A stretch of 64,000 bases of DNA from Marilutibacter penaei. GTDB lineage: Bacteria > Pseudomonadota > Gammaproteobacteria > Xanthomonadales > Xanthomonadaceae. Shown piece after piece: positions 56,857 to 64,000 of the stretch. How positions within the stretch are numbered: position 1 is the first letter of the stretch; each line of letters opens with the position of its first letter. The position numbers were made by a program, and so were the translations under genes. The stretch covers positions 62,001-126,000 of the forward strand of contig NZ_JACHTE010000005.1 in assembly GCF_014145395.1 (NCBI RefSeq), written 5' to 3'. The notes under the pieces were generated by a model, which ran no database searches, was not told the DNA's origin, and was given only the letters and a program-made list of their open reading frames with translations.

Positions 56857-57696
56857 TCAAGACGGCGTGCCCGGTGGGACGGGACGACGCCCCAGGGTGA
56901 CGCGGTCCCGTCCCTCGAGGTCGGTCGCGGTCTCCACCGCCACCAGGCCGGCGGCTTCGAACAGTTCGCGCACGGATGCGCCCTGCGCCCATCCGTGCTC
57001 CACCAGCAACCAGCCGCCGGGCGCCAGGAATGCAGTCGCGCCGTCGGCGATCCGTCTCAGGGCATCCAGCCCATCGATCCCGGATGCCAGCGCGCCGCGC
57101 GGTTCCGCCCTCAGGTCGCCAATCGCGAGGTGCGGGTCTTCGCTGGCGATATAGGGCGGGTTGCTGGCGATCAGGTCGAACGCACCCTCCAACGGCTCGA
57201 ACCAGTCGCCCTCGTGGAAGGCGATGCCGTCCACCCCGAGTTCCCGGGCATTGGCCGCGGCCACCGCCAGCGCAGCGGGGCTCGCGTCCACGGCCTCGAC
57301 CCGCGCACGCGGGCGCTCGGTCGCCAGGGCCAGCGCGATGACGCCGCTGCCGGTGCCCAGGTCGGCGACCCGGACATCGGCGTCCGTCGGCAGTCGCTCC
57401 AGCGCCAACTCCACCAGGCGCTCGGTTTCCGGCCGGGGAATGAGGGTGTCGGGAGTGACCTGTACATCGAAGCGCCAGAAGCCGCGACGCCCCGTCAGGT
57501 ACGCGACCGGCACGCCCCGGCGGCGGCGCTCCAGCAGCGTGTCGAACCGGACCCGGTCGTCGCCCTGCAGGGCTTCGTCGCCATGCGCGTACAACCAGCC
57601 CACCGGCTGGCCCAGCACGTGGGCAAGCAGGGCCTCGGCGTCTCCCGGCTCGGTATCCCGGCGGGCTTCACGCAACAGCAGGTTGATGCAGGTCAT
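56857..57696 (-). CDS. prmC: peptide chain release factor N5-glutamine methyltransferase
   Basis: 279 residues. It methylates the GGQ glutamine of RF1 and RF2. The signature FDLIASNPPYIAS (NPPY) and SAM loop VADLGTGSGVIALALA are present, with LTGRRGFWRFDVQVTPDTLIPRPETERL. It is far from prfA here (about 43 kb), unlike E. coli. Confidence 0.97.
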   Translation of the reverse strand: MTCINLLLREARRDTEPGDAEALLAHVLGQPVGWLYAHGDEALQGDDRVRFDTLLERRRRGVPVAYLTGRRGFWRFDVQVTPDTLIPRPETERLVELALERLPTDADVRVADLGTGSGVIALALATERPRARVEAVDASPAALAVAAANARELGVDGIAFHEGDWFEPLEGAFDLIASNPPYIASEDPHLAIGDLRAEPRGALASGIDGLDALRRIADGATAFLAPGGWLLVEHGWAQGASVRELFEAAGLVAVETATDLEGRDRVTLGRRPVPPGTPS

Positions 57697-57798
57697 CTCG
57701 CCCCCGGGTCGCTGGCGACACCATGCTAAGCCGCGGTGGCAGGGCCGTGAACCACCTGTGGATCAAATTCCTTTTAAAACAAGTATTTACAATAATTG

Positions 57799-57835
57799 AT
57801 AGCTTATGGCTATGAAATCAATTCGATTAATCAAA
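57799..57835 (+). promoter_or_regulatory. OxyR-binding site upstream of ahpC
   Basis: ATAG-N7-CTAT (57799-57813) is a perfect OxyR half-operator, followed after 7 nt by a weaker ATTC-N7-CAAA (57821-57835), which gives the 4-7-4-7-4-7-4 spacing of OxyR sites. It abuts the ahpC -35. The region is strongly AT-rich for this genome, and oxyR is three genes downstream. Confidence 0.75.
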
Positions 57836-57864
57836 TTGATGAATTAACAGGGCGCCCTTAAGAT
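57836..57864 (+). promoter_or_regulatory. sigma70-type promoter of ahpC
   Basis: -35 TTGATG (57836-57841), 17 nt, -10 TAAGAT (57859-57864). It starts immediately downstream of the OxyR box, the class-I activator layout. Confidence 0.65.
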
Positions 57865-57957
57865 GCTGCCTATCGCGGCGTCCGCTCCGGTCGCCCCGTT
57901 TGCAAGACCCATGGCCTGGCCATGTTCCCCCCCAAGAGACCAGAAGGATTGATCCGA

Positions 57958-58521
57958 ATGTCGCTCATCAACACCGAAGTCCAGCCGTTCAAGGCCACCG
58001 CGTTCCACAACGGCGAGTTCGTCGAGGTCAGCAACGAGAGCCTCAAGGGCAAGTGGTCCGTCGTGATCTTCATGCCGGCCGCCTTCACCTTCAACTGCCC
58101 GACCGAGGTCGAGGACGCCGCCGACAACTACGGCGAGTTCCAGAAGGCCGGTGCCGAGGTCTACATCGTCACCACCGACACGCACTTCTCGCACAAGGTG
58201 TGGCACGAGACCTCGCCCGCCGTCGGCAAGGCGAAGTTCCCGCTGGTCGGCGACCCGACCCACCAGCTGACCCGCGCCTTCGGCGTGCACATCGACGAGG
58301 CCGGCCTGGCCCTGCGTGGCACCTTCGTCATCAACCCGGATGGCGTCATCAAGACCCAGGAAGTGCACGACAACGCGATCGCCCGCGACGTCAGCGAGAC
58401 CCTGCGCAAGCTGAAGGCCGCCCAGTTCGTCGCCGCCAACCCCAACGAGGTCTGCCCGGCCAAGTGGAAGGAAGGCGAGAAGACCATCGCGCCGTCGCTG
58501 GACCTGGTCGGCAAGATCTGA
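57958..58521 (+). CDS. ahpC: alkyl hydroperoxide reductase subunit C (2-Cys peroxiredoxin)
   Basis: 187 residues. Peroxidatic Cys47 in AAFTFNCPTE and resolving Cys166 in NEVCPAKW, the positions known for enterobacterial AhpC. It reduces hydrogen peroxide and organic peroxides, with electrons from AhpF. AAGGA lies 9 nt before the ATG at 57958. AhpF follows after 270 bp containing two hairpins. Confidence 0.98.
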   Translation: MSLINTEVQPFKATAFHNGEFVEVSNESLKGKWSVVIFMPAAFTFNCPTEVEDAADNYGEFQKAGAEVYIVTTDTHFSHKVWHETSPAVGKAKFPLVGDPTHQLTRAFGVHIDEAGLALRGTFVINPDGVIKTQEVHDNAIARDVSETLRKLKAAQFVAANPNEVCPAKWKEGEKTIAPSLDLVGKI

Positions 58522-58571
58522 TCCACGCGTCAACCGCTCCACACGCAACACCCGTACTACCGGGCGGCCCA

Positions 58572-58606
58572 GCGCCGCCCCGTCCCGCCCCTCCCGGGGG
58601 CGGCGC
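58572..58606 (+). terminator. GC stem-loop after ahpC
   Basis: GCGCCGCCCC (58572-58581) and GGGGCGGCGC (58597-58606) form a 10-bp perfect stem with a 15-nt loop about 50 bp after the ahpC stop. No U-tract; it may attenuate read-through so that ahpC is made in excess of ahpF. Confidence 0.5.
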
Positions 58607-58629
58607 GGCATCCCGAAGTGCCGCAGGGC

Positions 58630-58657
58630 GCGGCCCGGCCTCTTTGCGCCGGGCCGC
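58630..58657 (+). terminator. second GC stem-loop between ahpC and ahpF
   Basis: GCGGCCCGGC (58630-58639) and GCCGGGCCGC (58648-58657), 10-bp stem with 8-nt loop. With the preceding hairpin it forms a tandem pair in the ahpC-ahpF spacer. Confidence 0.5.
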
Positions 58658-58791
58658 CCTTCCCGGCCGCCCCCGGCCATCCGTGGGCGCGCCCCCGTTT
58701 ACCGGGATGCCGCGGCGTCCGGTCGATCCCTCTCTCTCCGACCGGATGCCGTGACATCCATTCCACGCCGTACCTGCCAGGAACCGCACGC

Positions 58792-60381
58792 ATGCTCGAC
58801 GACGCCCTCGCCACACAACTGAAGGCCTACCTCGAAAAGGTCCAGCATCCGATCGAGCTGGCCGCCTCGCTCGACGGCGGCGCAAAGTCGCAAGAGCTGG
58901 AGTCGCTCCTTCAGGAGATCGCCGCGCTGTCCGACAAGGTCGCCTACGCGCGCGTCGACGACGACCTGCGCCGCCCCTCCTTCGCGATCCGCCGGACCGG
59001 CAGCGACGTGCAGGTTCGCTTCGCCGGGCTGCCGATGGGCCATGAGTTCACTTCGCTGGTGCTGGCGCTGCTGCAGGTCGGTGGCCATCCGCCCAAACTG
59101 GACGACGCCGTCGTCGAGCAGATCCGCGGCATCCAGGGCGAGTTCGAGTTCGAAACCTATTTCTCGCTGTCCTGCCAGAACTGCCCGGACACCGTGCAGG
59201 CGCTCAATGTCATGAGCGTCATCAACCCGCGCATCCGCCACGTGTCGATCGACGGCGCCCTGTTCCAGGACGAAGTCGAAGCCCGCCAGGTCATGTCGGT
59301 GCCGACCGTCCTGCTCAATGGCGAAACCTTCGCCCAGGGCCGCATGACCGTCGAGGAGATCCTCGCGAAGATCGACACCGGCGCATCCGACCGCACCGCC
59401 GAGACGATCAAGGGCAAGGCCCCGTTCGACGTGCTGGTGGTGGGCGGTGGCCCGGCCGGCGCCGCCGCGGCGATCTACGCCGCGCGCAAGGGCATCCGCA
59501 CCGGCGTGGCCGCGGAACGCTTCGGCGGCCAGGTGCTGGACACGATGGCGATCGAGAACTTCATCTCGGTGCCGCATACCGAAGGCCCCAAGCTGGCGGC
59601 CGCGCTTGAGCAGCACGTCAGGGAGTACGACGTCGACGTGATGAACCTGCAGCGCGCGACCGGCCTGGTGCCGGCTCGCGAACCGGGCGGCCTGGTCGAG
59701 GTCACGCTGGAGAACGGCGCGACGCTGAAGTCGAAGACGGTGATCCTGTCCACCGGCGCACGCTGGCGACAGATGGGCGTGCCCGGTGAGGACCAGTACC
59801 GCAACAAGGGTGTCGCCTACTGCCCGCATTGCGACGGTCCGCTGTTCAAGGGCAAGCGCGTCGCGGTGATCGGCGGCGGCAACTCGGGCGTCGAGGCAGC
59901 GATCGACCTCGCCGGCATCGTCGCGCACGTCACCCTGGTCGAGTTCGACGACAAGCTGCGCGCCGACGAGGTGCTGCAGCGCAAGCTGCGCAGCCTGTCC
60001 AATGTCGACATCGTCCTCAGCGGCCAGACCACCGAAGTGCTCGGCGACGGCCAGAAGGTCACCGGCCTGAGCTACAAGGACCGCGTGGGCGGCGACCTGC
60101 ACCGCGTCGAGCTGGAAGGCGTGTTCGTGCAGATCGGCCTACTGCCCAACACCGAATGGCTGAAGGGCACGCTGGAGCTGTCGCCGCGCGGCGAGATCGT
60201 CATCGACGACCGCGGCGCGACCAGCCTGCCCGGCGTGTTCGCGGCCGGCGACGCGACGACGGTGCCGTACAAGCAGATCGTCATCGCGATGGGCGCGGGC
60301 TCGACCGCGGCACTCGGCGCCTTCGACCACCTGATCCGCCATTCGGCGCCGGCCGACGCGACGGAGACGAGCGCCGCCTGA
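58792..60381 (+). CDS. ahpF: alkyl hydroperoxide reductase subunit F
   Basis: 529 residues. It transfers electrons from NADH via FAD and two disulfides to AhpC. The N-terminal tandem thioredoxin-fold domain has Cys128-Cys131 (SLSCQNCPD). The FAD domain has [21 protein letters not shown], and the second CxxC is in [30 protein letters not shown] binds NADH. Its partner ahpC is upstream and oxyR downstream. Confidence 0.98.
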   Translation: MLDDALATQLKAYLEKVQHPIELAASLDGGAKSQELESLLQEIAALSDKVAYARVDDDLRRPSFAIRRTGSDVQVRFAGLPMGHEFTSLVLALLQVGGHPPKLDDAVVEQIRGIQGEFEFETYFSLSCQNCPDTVQALNVMSVINPRIRHVSIDGALFQDEVEARQVMSVPTVLLNGETFAQGRMTVEEILAKIDTGASDRTAETIKGKAPFDVLVVGGGPAGAAAAIYAARKGIRTGVAAERFGGQVLDTMAIENFISVPHTEGPKLAAALEQHVREYDVDVMNLQRATGLVPAREPGGLVEVTLENGATLKSKTVILSTGARWRQMGVPGEDQYRNKGVAYCPHCDGPLFKGKRVAVIGGGNSGVEAAIDLAGIVAHVTLVEFDDKLRADEVLQRKLRSLSNVDIVLSGQTTEVLGDGQKVTGLSYKDRVGGDLHRVELEGVFVQIGLLPNTEWLKGTLELSPRGEIVIDDRGATSLPGVFAAGDATTVPYKQIVIAMGAGSTAALGAFDHLIRHSAPADATETSAA

Positions 60382-60462
60382 GCCCTCCACCGTGGCACGA
60401 TCCGGGACGGACACGCAGGCAGCCGACGCGACCCACGCATCCGACCTTCGAGGAGCAGCCCG

Positions 60463-61407
60463 ATGAACCTGCGTGACCTCAAGTACCTGGTGGCCCTGGC
60501 CGAGCACAAGCATTTCGGCCGGGCGGCGGCCGCCAGCTTCGTCAGCCAGCCGACGCTTTCGACGCAGATCAGGAAGCTGGAGGACGAACTCGGGGTCGCG
60601 CTGGTCGAACGCGCGCCGCGCCGGGTGATGCTCACGCCGGTCGGGCACGAGGTCGCCGAGCGCGCGCGCAAGGTGATCGCCGAGGTCGAGCAGATGTCGG
60701 AGATCGCCCGCCGCAGCCAGGACCCGGAGGCCGGCAGCGTCCGCCTCGGCATGTTCCCCACGCTGGGGCCCTACCTGCTGCCGCACGTGGTGCCGGCGAT
60801 CCGCGAGCGCTTCCCGCGACTGGAACTGCTGCTGGTCGAGGAGAAGACCGATCAGATCCTCGCGCGGCTGCGCGACGGCCGGCTCGATGCCGCCCTGCTT
60901 GCGCTCCCCCTGCACGACGACCAGTTGCACGTCGAACCGCTGTTCGACGAACCCTTCCTGCTCGCTGTGCCGCGCGCGCACCCGATGGCCGAGCGTGGGC
61001 CATTGAAACTCCGCGACCTCGACGACCAGCACCTGCTGCTGCTCGAGGAAGGCCACTGCCTGCGCGACCAGGCCCTCGACGTGTGCCGCCTGTCGGGCGC
61101 CGACGAGCGCGACGGTTTCCGCGCCACCAGCCTGGAGACCCTGCGCCAGATGGTGGCCTCCGGCGTCGGCATCACCCTGTTGCCGGTCCTCGCGGTGCAG
61201 CCGCCCGTGCCCCCCTCACCGGACATCCGCCTGCTCGGTTTCGAAGGCCAGCCCCCGCATCGCCAGATCGCGATGGTTTGGCGCCGCAGCTCGGCGATGG
61301 ATGCCTTCCTGCGGAAGCTGGCGGACGAGTTCCGCGCCCTGCCCGCGCACCTGCTGCAGCCTCCCGCCCTCCCCGATGCACCAGTGAACGCGCGACGACC
61401 GGCCTGA
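60463..61407 (+). CDS. oxyR: hydrogen-peroxide-sensing LysR-family regulator OxyR
   Basis: 314 residues. N-terminal helix-turn-helix HFGRAAAASFVSQPTLSTQIRKLE and a LysR effector domain. The redox pair is conserved at exactly Cys199 and Cys208 in GHCLRDQALDVC, so this is true OxyR. It activates ahpC/ahpF through the box at 57799-57835. The ahpC-ahpF-oxyR order is the one described for Xanthomonas. Confidence 0.98.
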   Translation: MNLRDLKYLVALAEHKHFGRAAAASFVSQPTLSTQIRKLEDELGVALVERAPRRVMLTPVGHEVAERARKVIAEVEQMSEIARRSQDPEAGSVRLGMFPTLGPYLLPHVVPAIRERFPRLELLLVEEKTDQILARLRDGRLDAALLALPLHDDQLHVEPLFDEPFLLAVPRAHPMAERGPLKLRDLDDQHLLLLEEGHCLRDQALDVCRLSGADERDGFRATSLETLRQMVASGVGITLLPVLAVQPPVPPSPDIRLLGFEGQPPHRQIAMVWRRSSAMDAFLRKLADEFRALPAHLLQPPALPDAPVNARRPA

Positions 61408-61453
61408 AGCCGGGGCCTGTCGTATCCTGAGACAGCGGCACTGGCACCGGGAC

Positions 61454-62593
61454 GTGCATTACCATCCGGCACGACAGGGGGCAGCGGTGGCCAAACGCGA
61501 CATCCACTGGGTGGTACGACTGAACTGGCGGAACCGTTCGCTGTTCTTCGCGCTCGCGTTCGTGGCGCTGGGCACCCACCTGCACGCACGCGACGCAGGA
61601 CCCGGCGCGTGGTGCGCGCTTGCCCTGCTGTTCCTTGCCTATCCGCATGCGGTGTACTGGCGCGCCGCGCGTGCGCCGCACCCGTTGCGGGCCGAGATGC
61701 ACAACCTGCTGGTCGATGGTGCCCTGCTGATGGCCTGGGCCGTCTCATGGGGGCTGCCGTTGTGGCCGTCGTACATGCTGTTCGTCGGCCTGTGCCTCAA
61801 CCTGATGATCTTCCTTGGCCAACGCGGACTGTTGCAGGTGGTCGGCACCATGTCGGCCGGCGGACTGGCGGCGGCGCTGCTGTTGGGATTCGACTTCCAG
61901 CCCGGCACCACGCCACTGACGACCGCCCTGTGCATGGCCGCGCTGACCCTGTACCTGCTTGTGTTCGCGCGCGATGGGTATGGCCGCGGGGTGGCGCTGG
62001 TGGAGAGTCGCCGGCGGATGCGGGAGCAGCTGGACGAGATCACCCGCCTGCAGGCCCGGCTGCGCGAACAGACCCGGCAGGATCCGCTGACCGGCCTGGC
62101 CAACCGTCGCCATCTCGACGAAGCCCTTCCGCAGGCCCTGGTGGACTGCCACCGCCTCGCCAGGCCCCTGACGGTGGTGATGATCGACATCGACCACTTC
62201 AAGCGCATCAACGATGCGCATGGTCATCTCGCGGGGGACGCGATGATCCGCGAACTGGCGCGCCGACTGTCCCGGCTCGTGGAGGGACATGGACTGGCGT
62301 GCCGCTACGGGGGCGAGGAGTTCCTGCTGCTGTTGCCGGGCCGGGGCATCGAACCCGCCCTCCGGCTGGCCCGGGACTTCGGCCGCGAGGTCGCGGCACT
62401 GGACATGAACTTCGACGGGCAACGCCTGCAGGCGACGGTGTCCTGCGGCATCTCCGAATACCCGACCCACGCCTCCGAGCCGCGCGGGCTGGTCAGGGCC
62501 GCCGACCAGGCGCTGTACGCCGCCAAGCTGCAGGGCCGCAACCGGGTATGCGTCGCGCTGGACGAGGCACCGTTCGCGCTGCCAGCGGACTGA
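61454..62593 (+). CDS. membrane GGDEF diguanylate cyclase
   Basis: 379 residues from a GTG start. The first about 175 residues hold about five to six hydrophobic segments (SLFFALAFVALG, WCALALLFLAYPHAVY, LLVDGALLMAWAVSWGLPLW, YMLFVGLCLNLMIFLG, TALCMAALTLYLLVFA). After a coiled linker comes the GGDEF domain: DPLTGLANRRHLDEALPQ, MIDIDHFKRINDAHGHLAGD and CRYGGEEFLLLLPG. It should synthesise cyclic di-GMP. The inhibitory RxxD site before GGEEF is replaced by EGHG. Confidence 0.93.
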   Translation: MHYHPARQGAAVAKRDIHWVVRLNWRNRSLFFALAFVALGTHLHARDAGPGAWCALALLFLAYPHAVYWRAARAPHPLRAEMHNLLVDGALLMAWAVSWGLPLWPSYMLFVGLCLNLMIFLGQRGLLQVVGTMSAGGLAAALLLGFDFQPGTTPLTTALCMAALTLYLLVFARDGYGRGVALVESRRRMREQLDEITRLQARLREQTRQDPLTGLANRRHLDEALPQALVDCHRLARPLTVVMIDIDHFKRINDAHGHLAGDAMIRELARRLSRLVEGHGLACRYGGEEFLLLLPGRGIEPALRLARDFGREVAALDMNFDGQRLQATVSCGISEYPTHASEPRGLVRAADQALYAAKLQGRNRVCVALDEAPFALPAD

Positions 62594-62611
62594 AGCTCGT
62601 CCGCTCCTGCA

Positions 62612-64000
62612 TCAGCGACGGAAGCCGCCCCGCCTCATTGGACGTCCGCCACCCAGTCCTGGACGGAAACCGCCCGTGGGCCGGGACGGCACGTGCATGG
62701 GCCGGTTGACGGGTGCATGGACCGGCATCGGCCGGGTCGCCGGTCGCGCCTGTTGCGGGAAGTGGCCATCCACCCGCTGCTGGCCCCGTTCGCGCGCGAC
62801 GCGGTCGCGGTCGAGTTGCCGCGTTGCTCCGCCGGGATTCGTGGTGCGGTCGGGACGGGTGACCTGTTGCCACTGGCCGTCCTGGTAGCGATAGACGTTG
62901 CCGTCGTGCCCGGCATAGACATTGTCGTTCACCTGGACCGCGCCGCCGTGGTGGAGGTCACCGGTATCGGCGTTGTAATGGAAGCCGCCCGCCCCCTTCG
63001 CGTCGACCTGGCGTCCATCGCTGTCGAAACCGCCCACGCCCGCCGCGCCGGCATCGCCGCGAGCGGCCGCACCGGCGCTGTCGGTCACGCGCCCCGTGGT
63101 CGTGTTGACGACGGTGCGGTCGCCGGCCACGCCCGCACGGCCCGAGTAGGGGTTGCTGGCAGCGGCCACTTCGCCTGACACCACCCGGCCCGTCTGCGGG
63201 TTGTAACGGATGCCGCTCGCCCGCGTGCGGGTCGTGCCGGTGTAGGCATTGGTGTTGCGCGCGGCCTGGCCGTAGCCGCGGCCCCCGGTCGCTTCGTTGT
63301 AGTAGCCGCCGCGTCCCGCCCGGCCGTAATTGCCCGTCCAGGGGTTGGCCCAGGCGGCCGCGGTGCCACGGACGGTGGCGTTGCCCCAGTGGTCGTACAC
63401 GTTCCAGGCGGCGGCACCGCCTTCCCACCAGCCCCAGGGGTAGACGGGCCCGTACCACGGCCCCCACCAGGGGCTGTAAGGGCCATACCAGCCGCCCCAC
63501 CAGCCGAAGCCGAAGCCGAACGTCCAGCCGACCCACGGGTTCCAGCCGAAGTACACGCCCATGCCGTAGGTGGCCGGGCAGCCGTACCAGTAAGCACCCA
63601 GCCATGGATCGCAGCCGTAGCCGGTGCCATACACCACGACGTTGTTGCTGACGACCGTCCCGTAGTACCCGGGGGTGTAGCCCACGTAGACCTCGTCGCC
63701 GTCCTGGCCGTACACGCGCACGTAGGTCACGTAGTGCAGCGGCGACGAGGTCGGGATGGCGTAGATCTCGGCTGGCACCGATGTCGCGACCTGCCACGGG
63801 CCGTTCGCGGCGGCTGCCGTGAACCAGATGCCCTTGTCGACCGCGTAGTAGCCGCCATCGGAGGTGCGGATCACCGGCACGGGCGTGTTCCATGCGTACT
63901 GCAGCGCCGTGCCGTCGATCGGCCGGAATCGCGGCTCGCCGTCATACGTCACGACGAGGGTCGCGGTGGTGCGATCGACCGTCGCGGTCTGCGGGATGCT
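62612..64000 (-). CDS. Gly/Trp/Tyr-rich protein of unknown function, partial (N terminus beyond window)
   Basis: At least 462 C-terminal residues; the frame stays open to the right edge. It starts within a repeat-like IPQTATVDRTTATLVVTYDGEP segment. The middle is extremely rich in Trp, Gly, Tyr and Pro (for example VGWTFGFGFGWWGGWYGPYSPWWGPWYGP), followed by YDHWGNATVRGT, PQTGRVVSGEVAAASNPYSGRAG and a Gly/Arg-rich tail. Such composition occurs in envelope or surface proteins of Xanthomonadaceae sometimes labelled carbohydrate-binding. I cannot assign a function. Confidence 0.7.
   Translation of the reverse strand, partial: SIPQTATVDRTTATLVVTYDGEPRFRPIDGTALQYAWNTPVPVIRTSDGGYYAVDKGIWFTAAAANGPWQVATSVPAEIYAIPTSSPLHYVTYVRVYGQDGDEVYVGYTPGYYGTVVSNNVVVYGTGYGCDPWLGAYWYGCPATYGMGVYFGWNPWVGWTFGFGFGWWGGWYGPYSPWWGPWYGPVYPWGWWEGGAAAWNVYDHWGNATVRGTAAAWANPWTGNYGRAGRGGYYNEATGGRGYGQAARNTNAYTGTTRTRASGIRYNPQTGRVVSGEVAAASNPYSGRAGVAGDRTVVNTTTGRVTDSAGAAARGDAGAAGVGGFDSDGRQVDAKGAGGFHYNADTGDLHHGGAVQVNDNVYAGHDGNVYRYQDGQWQQVTRPDRTTNPGGATRQLDRDRVARERGQQRVDGHFPQQARPATRPMPVHAPVNRPMHVPSRPTGGFRPGLGGGRPMRRGGFRR

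Overview
The window is about 64 kb of GC-rich bacterial chromosome. Gene order and protein families point to a gammaproteobacterium of the Xanthomonadaceae/Lysobacteraceae type (Lysobacter, Luteimonas and relatives). The evidence is a tRNA-Tyr/Gly/Thr-tuf-tRNA-Trp-secE-nusG-rplK-rplA run, a divergent lolB-ispE-prs / hemA-prfA block, an ahpC-ahpF-oxyR locus, exported M28 and M4 peptidases with tandem PPC-like C-terminal domains, and a CadC-type regulator. Genus is inference. I see no phage, transposase, integrase, rRNA or CRISPR array.

Layout. 1-11 kb (minus strand) holds housekeeping genes: ribosomal proteins, NusG, SecE, EF-Tu, five tRNAs, ychF, pth, rplY, prs, ispE, lolB and a TPR protein. 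11.1-15.3 kb (plus) holds hemA, prfA and a TPR O-GlcNAc-transferase-like protein. 15.3-23.5 kb (minus) holds an ECF sigma factor, a ChrR-type zinc-cupin anti-sigma factor and a tightly overlapping lipid-modification operon (desaturase, flavoprotein, DUF1365, two cyclopropane-synthase-type methyltransferases, a DUF1295 membrane protein, a lipocalin). A divergent fasciclin gene follows. The sigma gene, the lipid operon and the fasciclin gene share one promoter motif that is not the housekeeping type.

24-35 kb is mixed: a membrane protein, an exported alpha/beta hydrolase, an exported phosphoesterase, a 690-bp gene-free stretch with a quasi-periodic repeat and a REP-like hairpin, moaB, ppk2, a SigF-NrsF sigma/anti-sigma pair, acylphosphatase, a TlpA-like lipoprotein, a YihY protein, a WrbA-like flavodoxin, a DUF2069 protein and a one-domain asparaginase-like protein. 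35-43.5 kb carries two exported peptidases whose 3' ends are about 98% identical over 662 bp, then a large membrane-anchored winged-helix/TPR regulator.

43-53.6 kb has sufT, a membrane protein and a transhydrogenase locus in which pntAA lies about 3.8 kb away from pntAB-pntB. The space between is filled by a third ECF sigma cluster and a large protein of unknown function, with a DUF1631 gene beyond pntAA. 53.7-64 kb carries a nitroreductase, a 5'-3' exonuclease, a Nudix hydrolase, prolyl iminopeptidase, prmC, the peroxide defence set ahpC-ahpF-oxyR with a recognisable OxyR box, a GGDEF protein, and a Gly/Trp/Tyr-rich exported-type protein cut by the right edge.

Three independent ECF sigma/anti-sigma modules plus OxyR make this a stress-response-rich segment. 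The photo-oxidative-type lipid regulon at 15.3-24.3 kb is the most coherent functional system in it.
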